From: Marinospirillum minutulum DSM 6287
GTDB taxonomy: Bacteria > Pseudomonadota > Gammaproteobacteria > Pseudomonadales > Halomonadaceae
Assembly (NCBI RefSeq): GCF_000422325.1
Contig: NZ_AULO01000008.1
Span: 186,001-250,000, forward strand
DNA length: 64,000 nt
Reading direction: 5' to 3'
Positions 46,284 through 55,493 of the stretch are shown in pieces. Below the pieces are notes generated by a model, which was not told the DNA's origin, searched no databases, and saw only the letters and a list, made by a program, of their open reading frames with translations. Made by a program: the position numbers and the translations under genes. Each line of letters begins with the position of its first letter. The first letter of the stretch is position 1.

Positions 46284-46323
46284 AACCAGAACCAAGTTAA
46301 TTTAAACTAACTTGGTTCTGGTT
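46284..46323. terminator. Shared hairpin between convergent receptor and choV genes
   Basis: A perfect 16-base stem: AACCAGAACCAAGTTA (46284-46299) with TAACTTGGTTCTGGTT (46308-46323), loop ATTTAAAC. Leftward it is followed by GAGGTTATTTT, rightward by AATTAACG. Probably ends both transcripts, better for the leftward choline operon. Confidence 0.7.
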
Positions 46324-46349
46324 AATTAACGTTGCTTAAGCCTAACAAA

Positions 46350-47525
46350 CTAGTCAGCAACAAAGTGTTTACCTAGCAGTGCATAGTAAAAATTGTTGTC
46401 GTTTAATACACCGACAAACTGCTCGTCTTGGGTAAGCAATACAGGTAAACGACTGGTGTAGCGCAGGTTAATGGCATCACGCATACCTATCGCTGAACTA
46501 GCAACAGCAAACTTACCCTGCTCACCATCACCTGCTTGCCAAGCAACATAAGGCAGCTCTTGCTCACCCTTGCCAGCCTTTAAAATCTTGCCTTCTTGCA
46601 AACTAACCCAGTAACCCTGATTACGATCTATAATTAGCCTATCTTTATCGACGGCTAAGTCTTCTTTATTGGTCATTAAAGTATCCCCACCTAAAACATT
46701 CAGTGGGTTGGTATGGGCAACAAAAGCTTCTACATAAGGGGTTTTAGGGTTAAGCACTATATCTTCTGGCGTGCCGTGCTGAATAATTTTGGCTGACTCC
46801 ATAATGGCGATGTTAGTACCAATTTTTAGTGCTTCGTCTAAATCATGGCTAACAAACAAAATGGTTTTTTTCATCTTCTGTTGCAGCTCAAGCAATTCAT
46901 CTTGCAGCTGGCTACGAATGAGTGGATCCAATGCTGAAAAAGGCTCATCCATTAAAAGAATGTCGGTATCCATGGCAAAGGCTCTGGCTAAGCCTACACG
47001 TTGCTGCATACCACCCGATAATTCATGGGGTTTAGAGTTGGCCCACTGATCTAAACCCACCATTTCTAACTTTTCTTTGGCTTTTTCTAAGCGTTCACGC
47101 TTATTAATGCCTTTCATTTCTAAACCAAAAGCTACGTTTTCAGCCACGGTTAACCAAGGCATCAGGGCAAACTTTTGAAAAACCATAGAAATACGGTTAG
47201 TTCTTAAATGGCGTAGCGTATTTTCATCGCAGGTAGCTATGTCTATAGTACCTTCTTCTTTATCTTTTACTCTTAAACTACCGCGAGTAATGGGATTCAA
47301 ACCATTTAAGGTACGCAAAAGGCTAGATTTACCTGAACCAGAAAGCCCCATTAGTACACAAATCTCGCCTTGTTTAATGGTGAGATTAGCGTTTTGAACA
47401 CCAACAACCGATCCGGTTTTATCAATTATTTCTTCACGCGAAAGGTTTTCATCTAAAAGCTTTAAGGCTTGTTCAGGGTTATTGCCAAATACCACATCTA
47501 GATTTTCTATTTCAATCATGTTCAT
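46350..47525 (-). CDS. choV: Choline ABC transporter ATP-binding protein ChoV
   Basis: ATPase of the choline importer, 391 residues. The N-terminus IENLDVVFGNNPEQALKLLD is the ChoV-type extension. Walker A is GLSGSGKSSLLRTLNGLNP near residue 59, signature LSGGMQQRVGLARAFAMD and Walker B ILLMDEPFSALDP. The C-terminal ~100 residues form the regulatory extension typical of ProV/ChoV, ending in one CBS-like segment (MRDAINLRYTSRLPVLLTQD). It is last of betI-B-A-choX-W-V and ends at a hairpin. Confidence 0.9.
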   Translation of the reverse strand: MNMIEIENLDVVFGNNPEQALKLLDENLSREEIIDKTGSVVGVQNANLTIKQGEICVLMGLSGSGKSSLLRTLNGLNPITRGSLRVKDKEEGTIDIATCDENTLRHLRTNRISMVFQKFALMPWLTVAENVAFGLEMKGINKRERLEKAKEKLEMVGLDQWANSKPHELSGGMQQRVGLARAFAMDTDILLMDEPFSALDPLIRSQLQDELLELQQKMKKTILFVSHDLDEALKIGTNIAIMESAKIIQHGTPEDIVLNPKTPYVEAFVAHTNPLNVLGGDTLMTNKEDLAVDKDRLIIDRNQGYWVSLQEGKILKAGKGEQELPYVAWQAGDGEQGKFAVASSAIGMRDAINLRYTSRLPVLLTQDEQFVGVLNDNNFYYALLGKHFVAD

Positions 47526-47537
47526 GGTTAAGGCTCC

Positions 47538-48377
47538 TTAATTGTTACGGTTAGGTTGCTTGCATAAACGGTCGAGCATAATTGCAACTAATACAATAGC
47601 TAAACCTGCTTCAAAGCCTTGGGCAATATTAACGGTGTTCAAAGCACGTACTACAGGCTTACCTAATCCATCTGCACCAACCAGTGCAGCAATCACCACC
47701 ATGGATAAAGACAACATAATGCACTGGGTTACACCAGCCATAATGTTGGGCATGGCTGCTGGTAGCTCGACTTTAAATAAAAGTTTTCTGCGTGTAGCTC
47801 CAAAGGCTTTACCGGCTTCAAGCAGCTCTTCGGGCACGCTGCTAATGCCTAAAGCGGTTAAACGTACAGGGGCAGCTATTGCAAAAATAATGGTAGAAAT
47901 TAAGCCAGGTACGACCCCTAAACCAAATAAAATTAAAGTAGGTATTAGATAAACAAAAGTAGGAATGGTTTGCATTAAATCTAATACTGGACGAATGATA
48001 GTATGAAATTTTGGATAATGCGCTGCCAGTATCCCAAGCGGAATACCAAACAAAACACAAATAAAAGCAGCCATTAATACTAAAACCAGGGTTTCAATCA
48101 TTTCTGACCAATAACCGAGATTGGCAATTAATAGAAGTGATAAGACTATAAAAACAACTAAACCCAAAGAGCGTTGCAGCCACCAAGCTAAAGCTGCTGT
48201 TAAGGTTATAAGCAAGCTAGGCGGACTTAATAAAAGAATGTCTGTTACACCAAGAATAAGCCACTCTAAAGAAAATGAAATAGCATCGAAGAAACCAGCA
48301 GCGTTGCCTACTAACCAGTCGACAAAAGACTCTATCCATTGTCCCATGGGAACTTTGTGTTCAATAATCCAGTTCAT
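47538..48377 (-). CDS. choW: Choline ABC transporter permease ChoW
   Basis: Inner-membrane permease, 279 residues, of the ProW/ChoW family. The short start NWIIEHKVPMGQWIESFVDW is the ChoW N-terminus. About six membrane helices follow, and the EAA-like coupling loop reads GISSVPEELLEAGKAFGATR near residue 185, which contacts the ATPase. I use ATG 48377; the frame remains open to 48428, but the extra residues are unconserved. It overlaps no neighbour and is 12 bases ahead of choV. An intercistronic hairpin separates it from choX. Confidence 0.88.
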   Translation of the reverse strand: MNWIIEHKVPMGQWIESFVDWLVGNAAGFFDAISFSLEWLILGVTDILLLSPPSLLITLTAALAWWLQRSLGLVVFIVLSLLLIANLGYWSEMIETLVLVLMAAFICVLFGIPLGILAAHYPKFHTIIRPVLDLMQTIPTFVYLIPTLILFGLGVVPGLISTIIFAIAAPVRLTALGISSVPEELLEAGKAFGATRRKLLFKVELPAAMPNIMAGVTQCIMLSLSMVVIAALVGADGLGKPVVRALNTVNIAQGFEAGLAIVLVAIMLDRLCKQPNRNN

Positions 48378-48460
48378 ATTGGATATCCGAGTAGATTTTT
48401 CGATAAACCTACTACTGCATAAAAGCAAATAGCAGTAGTAAATAAGTAAATTGAATGAAT

Positions 48461-48487
48461 AACGCTAGGAATGTAACTCCTAGCGTT
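48461..48487 (-). promoter_or_regulatory. Intercistronic hairpin after choX
   Basis: AACGCTAGGA (48461-48470) pairs perfectly with TCCTAGCGTT (48478-48487), loop ATGTAAC. No T-run follows leftward, so it is not a full terminator. Such stems after a binding-protein gene can protect its mRNA end and set higher expression than the permease and ATPase. Confidence 0.5.
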
Positions 48488-48503
48488 AAGGGCTAGATTA
48501 AAC

Positions 48504-49475
48504 TTATTGAATAGCTAGATAGCTTTTTACTGCTGCAAGACCAGGCTTACCATCTAAGGTGTTTACACCTTTTAACCAACCATTTAAAGCAGCTGGGTTA
48601 TTTTTCAACCACTCTTTGGCGGCTTGCTGAGGTTTTTTGTTGTCATTTAAAATAGCGCCCATTACTTCGTTTTCCATAGCTAATGAAAACTCTAAGTTAT
48701 TTAACAGCTTGCCCATATTTGGGCACTCTTGGCTGTAATTTTTACGGGTGTTAGTTAACACAGTTGCGCCGCCAAAATCTGGACCAAACCAATCATCGCC
48801 ACCATCTAAATACTCAATAGCAAAGTTACTATTCATGGGGTGGGGTTCCCAACCTAGAAAAACGACCCAGTTATTTCTGCGTTCCGCACGTTGAACTTCA
48901 GACAACATACCAGCTTCGGATGATTCAATTAATTTAAAGCCTTTTAGACCAAAAGCATTTTGATCAAGCATATCTTGAATTAAACGGTTGCCATCATTGC
49001 CTGGTTCAATACCGTAGATTCTGCTACGAAACTTTTTCTTATATTTAACGATATCGGCAAAGCTACGTACGCCACCGTCATAAGCTGCTTTGTTAACAGC
49101 TAGGGTATATTTAGCACCTTCTAGGTTAGTGCGAACCGTTTCAACGGTGCCTTCTGCACGGTATTTGGCAATATCAGCTTCCATAGTTGGCATCCAGTTG
49201 CCTAAAAACACATCTAATTCGCCAGAAGCTAAAGAGTTATAGGTTACAGGTACAGATAACAACTGGGTTTTGGGTGAGTAGCCTAAGCCCTTCACTATTT
49301 CAGTAGTTATTGCTGTGGTGGCAGTAATATCTGTCCAGCCCACATCGGAGAAGCGAACCTCAGAGCAGCTATTAGCATGAGCTACAGAAAAGGCGCTGAT
49401 AGAAAGGGTGGCAATTGTTGCAACCAGTACTTTTGTTAATGCCTTTTTAATGGGTAATGCTTTTTTAAAACTCAT
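48504..49475 (-). CDS. choX: Choline-binding periplasmic protein ChoX
   Basis: Periplasmic receptor for choline, 323 residues with a signal peptide (about 1-35, cleaved near HANS). The mature start CSEVRFSDVGWTDITATTAI is the ChoX hallmark. LGNWMPTMEADIAKYRAEGT and VVFLGWEPHPMNSNFAIEYL carry the aromatic-box tryptophans and Asp used to hold the trimethylammonium group in this family. AAGGAAAA precedes the ATG. Located between betA and choW, it ties choline import to oxidation. Confidence 0.92.
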   Translation of the reverse strand: MSFKKALPIKKALTKVLVATIATLSISAFSVAHANSCSEVRFSDVGWTDITATTAITTEIVKGLGYSPKTQLLSVPVTYNSLASGELDVFLGNWMPTMEADIAKYRAEGTVETVRTNLEGAKYTLAVNKAAYDGGVRSFADIVKYKKKFRSRIYGIEPGNDGNRLIQDMLDQNAFGLKGFKLIESSEAGMLSEVQRAERRNNWVVFLGWEPHPMNSNFAIEYLDGGDDWFGPDFGGATVLTNTRKNYSQECPNMGKLLNNLEFSLAMENEVMGAILNDNKKPQQAAKEWLKNNPAALNGWLKGVNTLDGKPGLAAVKSYLAIQ

Positions 49476-49498
49476 TGTTTTTCCTTCTAAAGTGATTA

Positions 49499-51175
49499 TT
49501 AACGTTGGGTATTTTTATAGTCAGGGTGAATCCAAACAGCTACATCAGCTTTGGGTAGGGGTACTTTCTGTAAAATATTATCGGCAATTTTTTCAGCAAC
49601 CATAATGGTCGGTGCGTTGACATTGCCATTGGTAATGGTCGGAAATACTGAGGAGTCTACGACACGTAGTTTGCCTACACCGCGTACCTTGCAATCACTA
49701 TCCAGCACTGCCATGGGGTCATCTTCTGCACCCATTTTGCAGGTACAAGAAGGGTGGTAAGCACTTTCCACATTGGCACGCACCCAAGCATCGATTTGTT
49801 CATCGCTGGTTATATCTATTCCTGGCTGAATCTCATCATCTCGATAAACGTCCATTGATTTTTGGCCGATTATTTCACGGGTTAAACGAATGCAGGCTCG
49901 CCAATCTTCAATGTCTTGTTGTTCGGTTAGGTAGTTGAATAAAATGCTGGGGGCTTGGTAGGGGTCGGCACTTTTTATTTTTACACGGCCACGACTAGAC
50001 GGCTTATTAGGCCCAACATGAACTTGAAAGCCATGGCCTTTAAATGACGCATTGCCATCGTAGCGCATGGCAGCGGGTAGAAAGTGGTATTGAATATTTG
50101 GCCATTTTAAACCTTTGCGGGAGCGAATAAAGGCACAAGATTCAAAGTGGTTAGTAGCGCCTAAACCATTTTTGAATAAAATCCAGCGCGTACCTATTAA
50201 GCCTTTGCTAACAAAGTTAAGCTTACTATTTAAAGTAATGGGCTGTTTACAGCGATACTGAAAATAAACTTCTAAATGGTCTTGTAGGTTTTCGCCCACA
50301 CCGGGTAGGTCTTTAACTAATTCAACCCCTGCCTTTTCTAATACTGCTTTGGGACCAATACCTGATAACTGTAGAAGTTGCGGTGAACCTATCGAACCTG
50401 CTGCAGAGATAACTTCAATTTTGGCTTGAGCAGTTTTGGTTTTACCCTTGTGATCAAATTCAACACCTGTTGCAACGGGTGTATTACTGGTGGAGTCCGT
50501 CAGTATTTTTCGAGTATGAACACCCGTTAACAGGGTTAGGTTAGAACGTTTTAATGCGCGTCTTAGGTAAGCGTTAGAAGTTGAACTACGTATTCCGTTT
50601 TTTACCGTCATGTGCATAGCACCAAAGCCTTCTTGGCGGTAACCGTTATAGTCTTCAGTTGCACCATAACCAGCATCTACACCGGAATCTATAAAGGCTT
50701 GGTAAAGCGGGTTAAGTGACATTTTATTACCATTACAAACACCTAAAGGCCCATCACCACCACGGTAATCATCAGCGCCACCTTCCCAAGTTTCGGCACG
50801 TTTAAAGTAGGGAAGGCAGCTTTGGTAATCCCAACCCTTAACACCTTCTGCTACCCACTCTTCATAATCACAAGCATGACCGCGTACATAAACCATGCCA
50901 TTAATCGATGAAGAACCGCCTAAGGTTTTGCCACGCGGCGTGTGTAACGAGCGGTTATCTATGCCTGGCTCTGCCTCAGTATGAAACTGCCAGCACAGAC
51001 GTTCAGTATTCATTGGGTAGGATAAAGCTGTTGGCATTTGCACAAAAATACTTTTATCACTGCCGCCTTTTTCAAGCAGGAGTACTTGGTGCTGGCCATC
51101 TTCGGTTAATCTGTCTGCTAATACGCAACCAGCAGAACCGGCTCCGACGATAATATAATCAAATGTTTGGTTCAT
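49499..51175 (-). CDS. betA: Choline dehydrogenase BetA
   Basis: FAD-dependent GMC oxidoreductase that oxidises choline to betaine aldehyde at the membrane. The 558-residue protein has the FAD Rossmann fingerprint [20 protein letters not shown] near residue 7, GMC signature 1 near [20 protein letters not shown] and signature 2 [20 protein letters not shown]. The active-site His is in [13 protein letters not shown] near residue 468, with Asn in [11 protein letters not shown] near residue 512. Length matches E. coli BetA (556). It lies 40 bases after betB and 23 before choX. Confidence 0.95.
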   Translation of the reverse strand: MNQTFDYIIVGAGSAGCVLADRLTEDGQHQVLLLEKGGSDKSIFVQMPTALSYPMNTERLCWQFHTEAEPGIDNRSLHTPRGKTLGGSSSINGMVYVRGHACDYEEWVAEGVKGWDYQSCLPYFKRAETWEGGADDYRGGDGPLGVCNGNKMSLNPLYQAFIDSGVDAGYGATEDYNGYRQEGFGAMHMTVKNGIRSSTSNAYLRRALKRSNLTLLTGVHTRKILTDSTSNTPVATGVEFDHKGKTKTAQAKIEVISAAGSIGSPQLLQLSGIGPKAVLEKAGVELVKDLPGVGENLQDHLEVYFQYRCKQPITLNSKLNFVSKGLIGTRWILFKNGLGATNHFESCAFIRSRKGLKWPNIQYHFLPAAMRYDGNASFKGHGFQVHVGPNKPSSRGRVKIKSADPYQAPSILFNYLTEQQDIEDWRACIRLTREIIGQKSMDVYRDDEIQPGIDITSDEQIDAWVRANVESAYHPSCTCKMGAEDDPMAVLDSDCKVRGVGKLRVVDSSVFPTITNGNVNAPTIMVAEKIADNILQKVPLPKADVAVWIHPDYKNTQR

Positions 51176-51215
51176 CTTGCCTTTACTCAGCTAATTATTT
51201 AATTAAAACCATTAA

Positions 51216-52673
51216 TTAATAGGGGCGCTCTATTTCGCCCATTTCTACGAATACACTTTTAAGTTGGGTGTAATGATTTAACGTTTCCAAGCCATTTTCA
51301 CGACCTACACCTGAGTGTTTATAACCCCCAACAGGCATTTCTGCTGGTGAAGCACCCCAAGTATTAATCCAGCAAATGCCTGCTTGTAGGCGATTAATGA
51401 CTCGATGCGCACGTCCAAAATCTTTAGTAAATACCCCAGCCGCTAAGCCATATTTTGTTGCATTAGCGCGTGTAATTACTTCATCTTCACTCGTAAATTT
51501 AAGAACAGACATGACAGGCCCAAAAATTTCATCAATCACTTGCGGCATAGCATCTGTGCAATCAGCAAATACGGTAGGTTTAACAAAAGCACCCTTCTCT
51601 AAACCTTTGACAGTCGCTCTTTCGCCACCGCAAACGAGCCTTGCACCGGCTTGTTTGGCTGCTACTAGGTAACCAAGAACCTTTTGCAGATGGTCTTCAG
51701 AAATAAGGGCACCAACCTGAGTGTCTGGATGGGTTGGGTCACCAATAATCATCTGCTCGGTGCGCGTTTTTAATTCTTCTAAAAAGGCGTCATAAATTTC
51801 TTCGTGCACAAAAACACGAGTACCATTAGTGCATACCTCGCCTTGAGTATAGAAGTTTGCCAGCATGGCGCCTGATACCGCTTGGTCGATCGAAGTATCT
51901 GGGAAAATAATCATGGGTGACTTGCCACCTAATTCCATAGTGACCTGCTTGAGTGTTTTAGCAGCATCACTCATGACTTTTTTGCCCGTTCCACATTCGC
52001 CAGTAAAAGAGACTTTTGCTATAGCTGGGTGGCTGGTGAGCATTTGACCGACCCGCGCATCACCTTGAACCACATTAAATACGCCTGCTGGTACACCCGC
52101 TTGGGTATAAATTTCTGCTAGTTTTAAAACACTTAGTGGCGTTTCTTCAGACGGCTTAAAAATCATGGCATTACCAGCCGCTAAAGCGGGTGCTGATTTC
52201 CAGCAGGCAATTTGAATTGGGTAGTTCCAAGCACCTATACCGCCACAAATACCTAAGGGTTCGCGACGTGTATAAAAAAAGTTTTGTTCATTAAGCTGTT
52301 GATGACTGCCTTGAATTTTATCTGCTAGGCCTGCGTAGTATTCAATAACATCAGCACCCGTAACTATATCGACCGCTTCAGCTTCTTGAATGGGTTTACC
52401 CGTATCCATAACTTCTAGCTTGGCTAATTCATCGTTACGCTCACGTAGCAAAGCAACCGCTTTATTGAGAATTCGACCTCGCTCAATACCCGTCATGGCA
52501 GCCCAAATTGCTTGCCCCTCTGCTGCTGAGGCAACTGCTGCATCCATTACGGTTTGGTCGGCTTGCGCCACTGAGGCAATTACTTCGCCGGTTGCTGGAT
52601 TAATAGAATTAAAAGTTTCTTTAGGTGGCTCGGTATAATAAGCACCATGAATATAATGTTGTGTAACAGACAT
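51216..52673 (-). CDS. betB: Betaine-aldehyde dehydrogenase BetB
   Basis: NAD(P)+-dependent enzyme finishing glycine-betaine synthesis. The 485-residue protein shows [20 protein letters not shown] near residue 147, [12 protein letters not shown] near residue 226 (cofactor site), catalytic Glu in [16 protein letters not shown] near residue 249 and catalytic Cys in [16 protein letters not shown] near residue 281. Length and motifs match BetB (490). Second gene of the betI operon. Confidence 0.95.
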   Translation of the reverse strand: MSVTQHYIHGAYYTEPPKETFNSINPATGEVIASVAQADQTVMDAAVASAAEGQAIWAAMTGIERGRILNKAVALLRERNDELAKLEVMDTGKPIQEAEAVDIVTGADVIEYYAGLADKIQGSHQQLNEQNFFYTRREPLGICGGIGAWNYPIQIACWKSAPALAAGNAMIFKPSEETPLSVLKLAEIYTQAGVPAGVFNVVQGDARVGQMLTSHPAIAKVSFTGECGTGKKVMSDAAKTLKQVTMELGGKSPMIIFPDTSIDQAVSGAMLANFYTQGEVCTNGTRVFVHEEIYDAFLEELKTRTEQMIIGDPTHPDTQVGALISEDHLQKVLGYLVAAKQAGARLVCGGERATVKGLEKGAFVKPTVFADCTDAMPQVIDEIFGPVMSVLKFTSEDEVITRANATKYGLAAGVFTKDFGRAHRVINRLQAGICWINTWGASPAEMPVGGYKHSGVGRENGLETLNHYTQLKSVFVEMGEIERPY

Positions 52674-52701
52674 GAAATGACCTTGGGATTTTATTTAAGG
52701 A

Positions 52702-53334
52702 TTAGAGTGAGTGGCCGGTAGTTTGGTTTGCCCTATGGTTTTCAAATACCTGGCTAGGAAGGCGGTGCTGTAAATAGTCTAAAATTAGCTGCTCGGCTAG
52801 GTTTTTGTTAATGCCTTCGGGTGAAAGCGCACCCCTTAGCCAAATACCATCAATTAGAGCCGCCACACCTTGAGCTATAAAATTAGCTTCTTGGTGCTCA
52901 ACTACTTGTTTGAGTTCATAACGTAAATAAGAAAGGAGGCGCTGCTCGTTAATTCTTTGTAGCCGATGTAGCGGGGGCATGTGCATGGCGTGAGACCAAA
53001 AAGTTAGCCAGGTTTTAACAACCTTGCTATCTAATTGTTTGGGATCAAAATTACCTTCCACTATGGCAATAATTCTGGCAGGTACATCCTTTTTGCTAAC
53101 TTTGGCTAATCGGTAGGTAATGGCAGCAGAGAGGTCTTTTAAGATGGAGCGCATGGTTTCTTCAAGCAGGCTATCTTTGCCACCAAAATAATGATTGATG
53201 ATAGAGGGCGAAACACCCGCATAGCGACCTATCATGGCAACACTTGCTTTGTGTAAACCAACATCATTAATTGCTTCGATGGTAGCTTGTATTAGCTGAG
53301 ACTTACGAATTTCTGGCATGCCGACCTTTGGCAT
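52702..53334 (-). CDS. betI: Choline-responsive TetR-family repressor BetI
   Basis: A 210-residue TetR-family repressor of the bet genes. It aligns along its length with E. coli BetI: start MPKVGMPEIRKSQLIQATIE, then the helix-turn-helix VAMIGRYAGVSPSIINHYFG near residue 34 and the effector region WLTFWSHAMHMPPLHRLQRI, and AALIDGIWLRGALS. Choline normally relieves repression. It leads the six-gene operon, with a palindromic operator just upstream. Confidence 0.93.
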   Translation of the reverse strand: MPKVGMPEIRKSQLIQATIEAINDVGLHKASVAMIGRYAGVSPSIINHYFGGKDSLLEETMRSILKDLSAAITYRLAKVSKKDVPARIIAIVEGNFDPKQLDSKVVKTWLTFWSHAMHMPPLHRLQRINEQRLLSYLRYELKQVVEHQEANFIAQGVAALIDGIWLRGALSPEGINKNLAEQLILDYLQHRLPSQVFENHRANQTTGHSL

Positions 53335-53352
53335 CTAGCCCACCTTCTATCT

Positions 53353-53370
53353 ATTGAATGAACGTTCAAT
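53353..53370. promoter_or_regulatory. BetI operator
   Basis: ATTGAATGAACGTTCAAT contains the perfect palindrome TGAACGTTCA (53359-53368) and closely resembles the E. coli BetI site built on the GGACGTTCAAT core. It ends 19 bases before the betI start, where a bound repressor would block transcription. It also lies upstream of the divergent SMR gene. Confidence 0.8.
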
Positions 53371-53475
53371 TAAAATGACAGATTAGTGACTTCCCTGCAA
53401 GTTTTGGGGCAAAAAATACAGTTATTGTTGTTATTTTCTTTTATAATGTTGCCCACACTTGGGTTCGAGGGCTAA

Positions 53476-53809
53476 ATGAAAAACTGGTTGTTTCTTGGTG
53501 CTGCAATTGTTGCTGAAGTAGTAGCAACCTCTAGCTTGAAAACAAGCATGGGGTTTACAAAGCTTTGGCCTAGCCTGCTAGTCATTTTTGGGTATGCTAT
53601 TGCCTTCTACTTTCTTTCCCTTACTTTAAAAACCATTCCTGTTGGCATTGCCTATGCCATTTGGGCTGGCTTAGGCATTGTTTTAATTTCTTTAGTTGGC
53701 TGGTTAGTTTTTGGTCAAAAGTTAGAGTTTGCAAGCATTTTGGGTATGGGGCTTATTATTTCCTGGCGTAGTTGTTATTAACTTATTTTCTAAAGTTGGT
53801 ATGCACTAA
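53476..53809 (+). pseudogene. Small multidrug resistance (SMR) exporter, frameshifted near its C-terminus
   Basis: The frame from ATG 53476 encodes a four-helix SMR protein with the essential Glu14 ([20 protein letters not shown]) and helix 3-4 features ([20 protein letters not shown]). In the uninterrupted frame it ends early at 53781 after ISWRSCY, 101 residues. Skipping one base at about 53762 (TCCTGG read as TCTGG) restores [16 protein letters not shown], stop TAA 53807-53809, and a 110-residue product, the same length as EmrE. The restored stop is two bases before the photolyase gene. Helix 4 is thus truncated, or the base is a sequencing error. Relatives export quaternary ammonium compounds, which fits the bet neighbourhood. 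Confidence 0.82.
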
Positions 53810-53811
53810 AT

Positions 53812-55407
53812 ATGGCTAAAAGCTACCAGCGCTTGCGTTTAATTTTGGGTGATCAGCTTAACGCTAGTCATTCTTGGTTTAAGGATAAAGACCCTAATAC
53901 ACTTTATTTAATTGCCGAGCTGCGCCAAGAAACCGATTATGTTGTGTACCATGTTCAAAAAATTTGTGCATTTTTTGCAGGAATGCAGGAGTTTGCTGAA
54001 GCACTAGATAAAGCAGGCTTTAAAGTACTGCATTTAACTTTGGATGACACCCAAGCTTTTAGTGATTTACCGCAACTGCTCACGCATTTAATTCAGCAAC
54101 ATCAAGTGCAATGTTTTGAATACCAACGGCCTGATGAATACCGTTTACGTCAGCAGTTAGCAGTGTTTAGTGCACAACTCAGCATCAGCAGCCAAAGCGT
54201 TAGTAGCGAACACTTTTATTTAACCGATGAAGAGTTACCCAGTTATTTTAGCCAAGGTAAGAAGCACCGCATGGAAGCCTTTTACCGTAAAATGCGCCAG
54301 CGTTTTGCAATTTTAATGGATGATGAAGGCCAGCCTGAAGGTGGGCAATGGAACTTTGATGCCAATAACCGCAACAAGCTAAAAGCCACTGATTTGCCCA
54401 GTGTGCCACAGCCCTTGTTATTCACTAATGATGTTAGTGAAATTCTTAAACGGCTAGAAAAACATCAAATTAAAACCTTGGGGCAGGCTCAAAGCAGCTT
54501 GTTATGGCCGGTGAATCGTCAGCAGGCAAAAGAATTACTCGATTACTTTTGCCACTTTTGCTTACCCTTTTTTGGTACCTTTCAAGATGCCATGACGGGG
54601 CAACTTAAACAGCAGGGCAACAATCGCCAATGGAGCCTGTATCATTCACGCCTATCCTTTGCCCTGAACAGCAAAATGATTAGCCCACAGTTAGTGGTAA
54701 ATACTGTACTGGCACATTACCGCAAGCAGCAAGAACAGCTTCTTTGTGCCGAACCACGGATAGACCTTGCCCAAGTGGAAGGCTTTATTCGCCAAATTCT
54801 TGGTTGGCGCGAATTTGTGCGTGGCGTGTATTGGCTGAATATGCCCGAATACGCCAGCCTTAACGCCTTGGCTGCTAACCGTGATTTGCCCTCTTGGTTT
54901 TGGACAGGCCAAACCAAGATGAAATGTATGCAGCAGGCAATAGAGCAGTCGTTAGAATTTGCCTATGCCCACCACATTCAACGCTTAATGATTACTGGAA
55001 ATTTTTGCTTATTGACAGGCATTAACCCAGACCAAGTCGATGCTTGGTATTTGGGCATTTATATTGATGCGCTGGAATGGGTAGAAATGCCAAATACACG
55101 CGGCATGAGCCAATTTGCTGATGGTGGAATTGTTGGCTCTAAAGCCTATGCCGCCAGCGGTAACTATGTAAATAAAATGAGTGATTATTGCGCTACTTGC
55201 CATTATAAAGTAGCAAAAATTACTGAAAAAGAAGCTTGCCCGCTTAATGCTCTGTATTGGCACTTTATGCAGCAACACCAAACAACCTTGGGCAACAATC
55301 CACGCACTGCTCTGGTGTTTGCCAACTGGCTTAAAAAAACACCTGAACAGCAACAAGCTATTTTGGATTACGCCAAAGGTTGCCTTAATAACCTTGAGCA
55401 ACTGTAA
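53812..55407 (+). CDS. Iron-sulfur bacterial cryptochrome/(6-4) photolyase (FeS-BCP, PhrB type)
   Basis: Light-driven DNA repair flavoprotein of the FeS-BCP group, 531 residues. The N-terminal Rossmann antenna domain starts RLILGDQLNASHSWFKDKDP. The four [4Fe-4S] ligands are Cys372, Cys460, Cys463 and Cys476. Their spacing (88, 3, 13) is identical to C350, C438, C441 and C454 of Agrobacterium PhrB. FAD-domain blocks include AYAHHIQRLMITGNFCLLTG and PNTRGMSQFADGGIVGSKAY. All parts appear intact. It directly follows the SMR gene and would be translated from its own start. (6-4) repair is inferred from the family. Confidence 0.92.
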   Translation: MAKSYQRLRLILGDQLNASHSWFKDKDPNTLYLIAELRQETDYVVYHVQKICAFFAGMQEFAEALDKAGFKVLHLTLDDTQAFSDLPQLLTHLIQQHQVQCFEYQRPDEYRLRQQLAVFSAQLSISSQSVSSEHFYLTDEELPSYFSQGKKHRMEAFYRKMRQRFAILMDDEGQPEGGQWNFDANNRNKLKATDLPSVPQPLLFTNDVSEILKRLEKHQIKTLGQAQSSLLWPVNRQQAKELLDYFCHFCLPFFGTFQDAMTGQLKQQGNNRQWSLYHSRLSFALNSKMISPQLVVNTVLAHYRKQQEQLLCAEPRIDLAQVEGFIRQILGWREFVRGVYWLNMPEYASLNALAANRDLPSWFWTGQTKMKCMQQAIEQSLEFAYAHHIQRLMITGNFCLLTGINPDQVDAWYLGIYIDALEWVEMPNTRGMSQFADGGIVGSKAYAASGNYVNKMSDYCATCHYKVAKITEKEACPLNALYWHFMQQHQTTLGNNPRTALVFANWLKKTPEQQQAILDYAKGCLNNLEQL

Positions 55408-55493
55408 CTAAGGTGCTAGCTCCAATGTAGTCTCAACAAATATGCAAGTGTTACTCCAAGCAAAACAAAGTTTTTACAGTTTAAGGACACCCC

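Noticed and set aside
48378-48428. Extended N-terminus of ChoW
   Set aside because: The added residues are unlike other ChoW starts and would leave the conserved NWIIEHKVP start internal.
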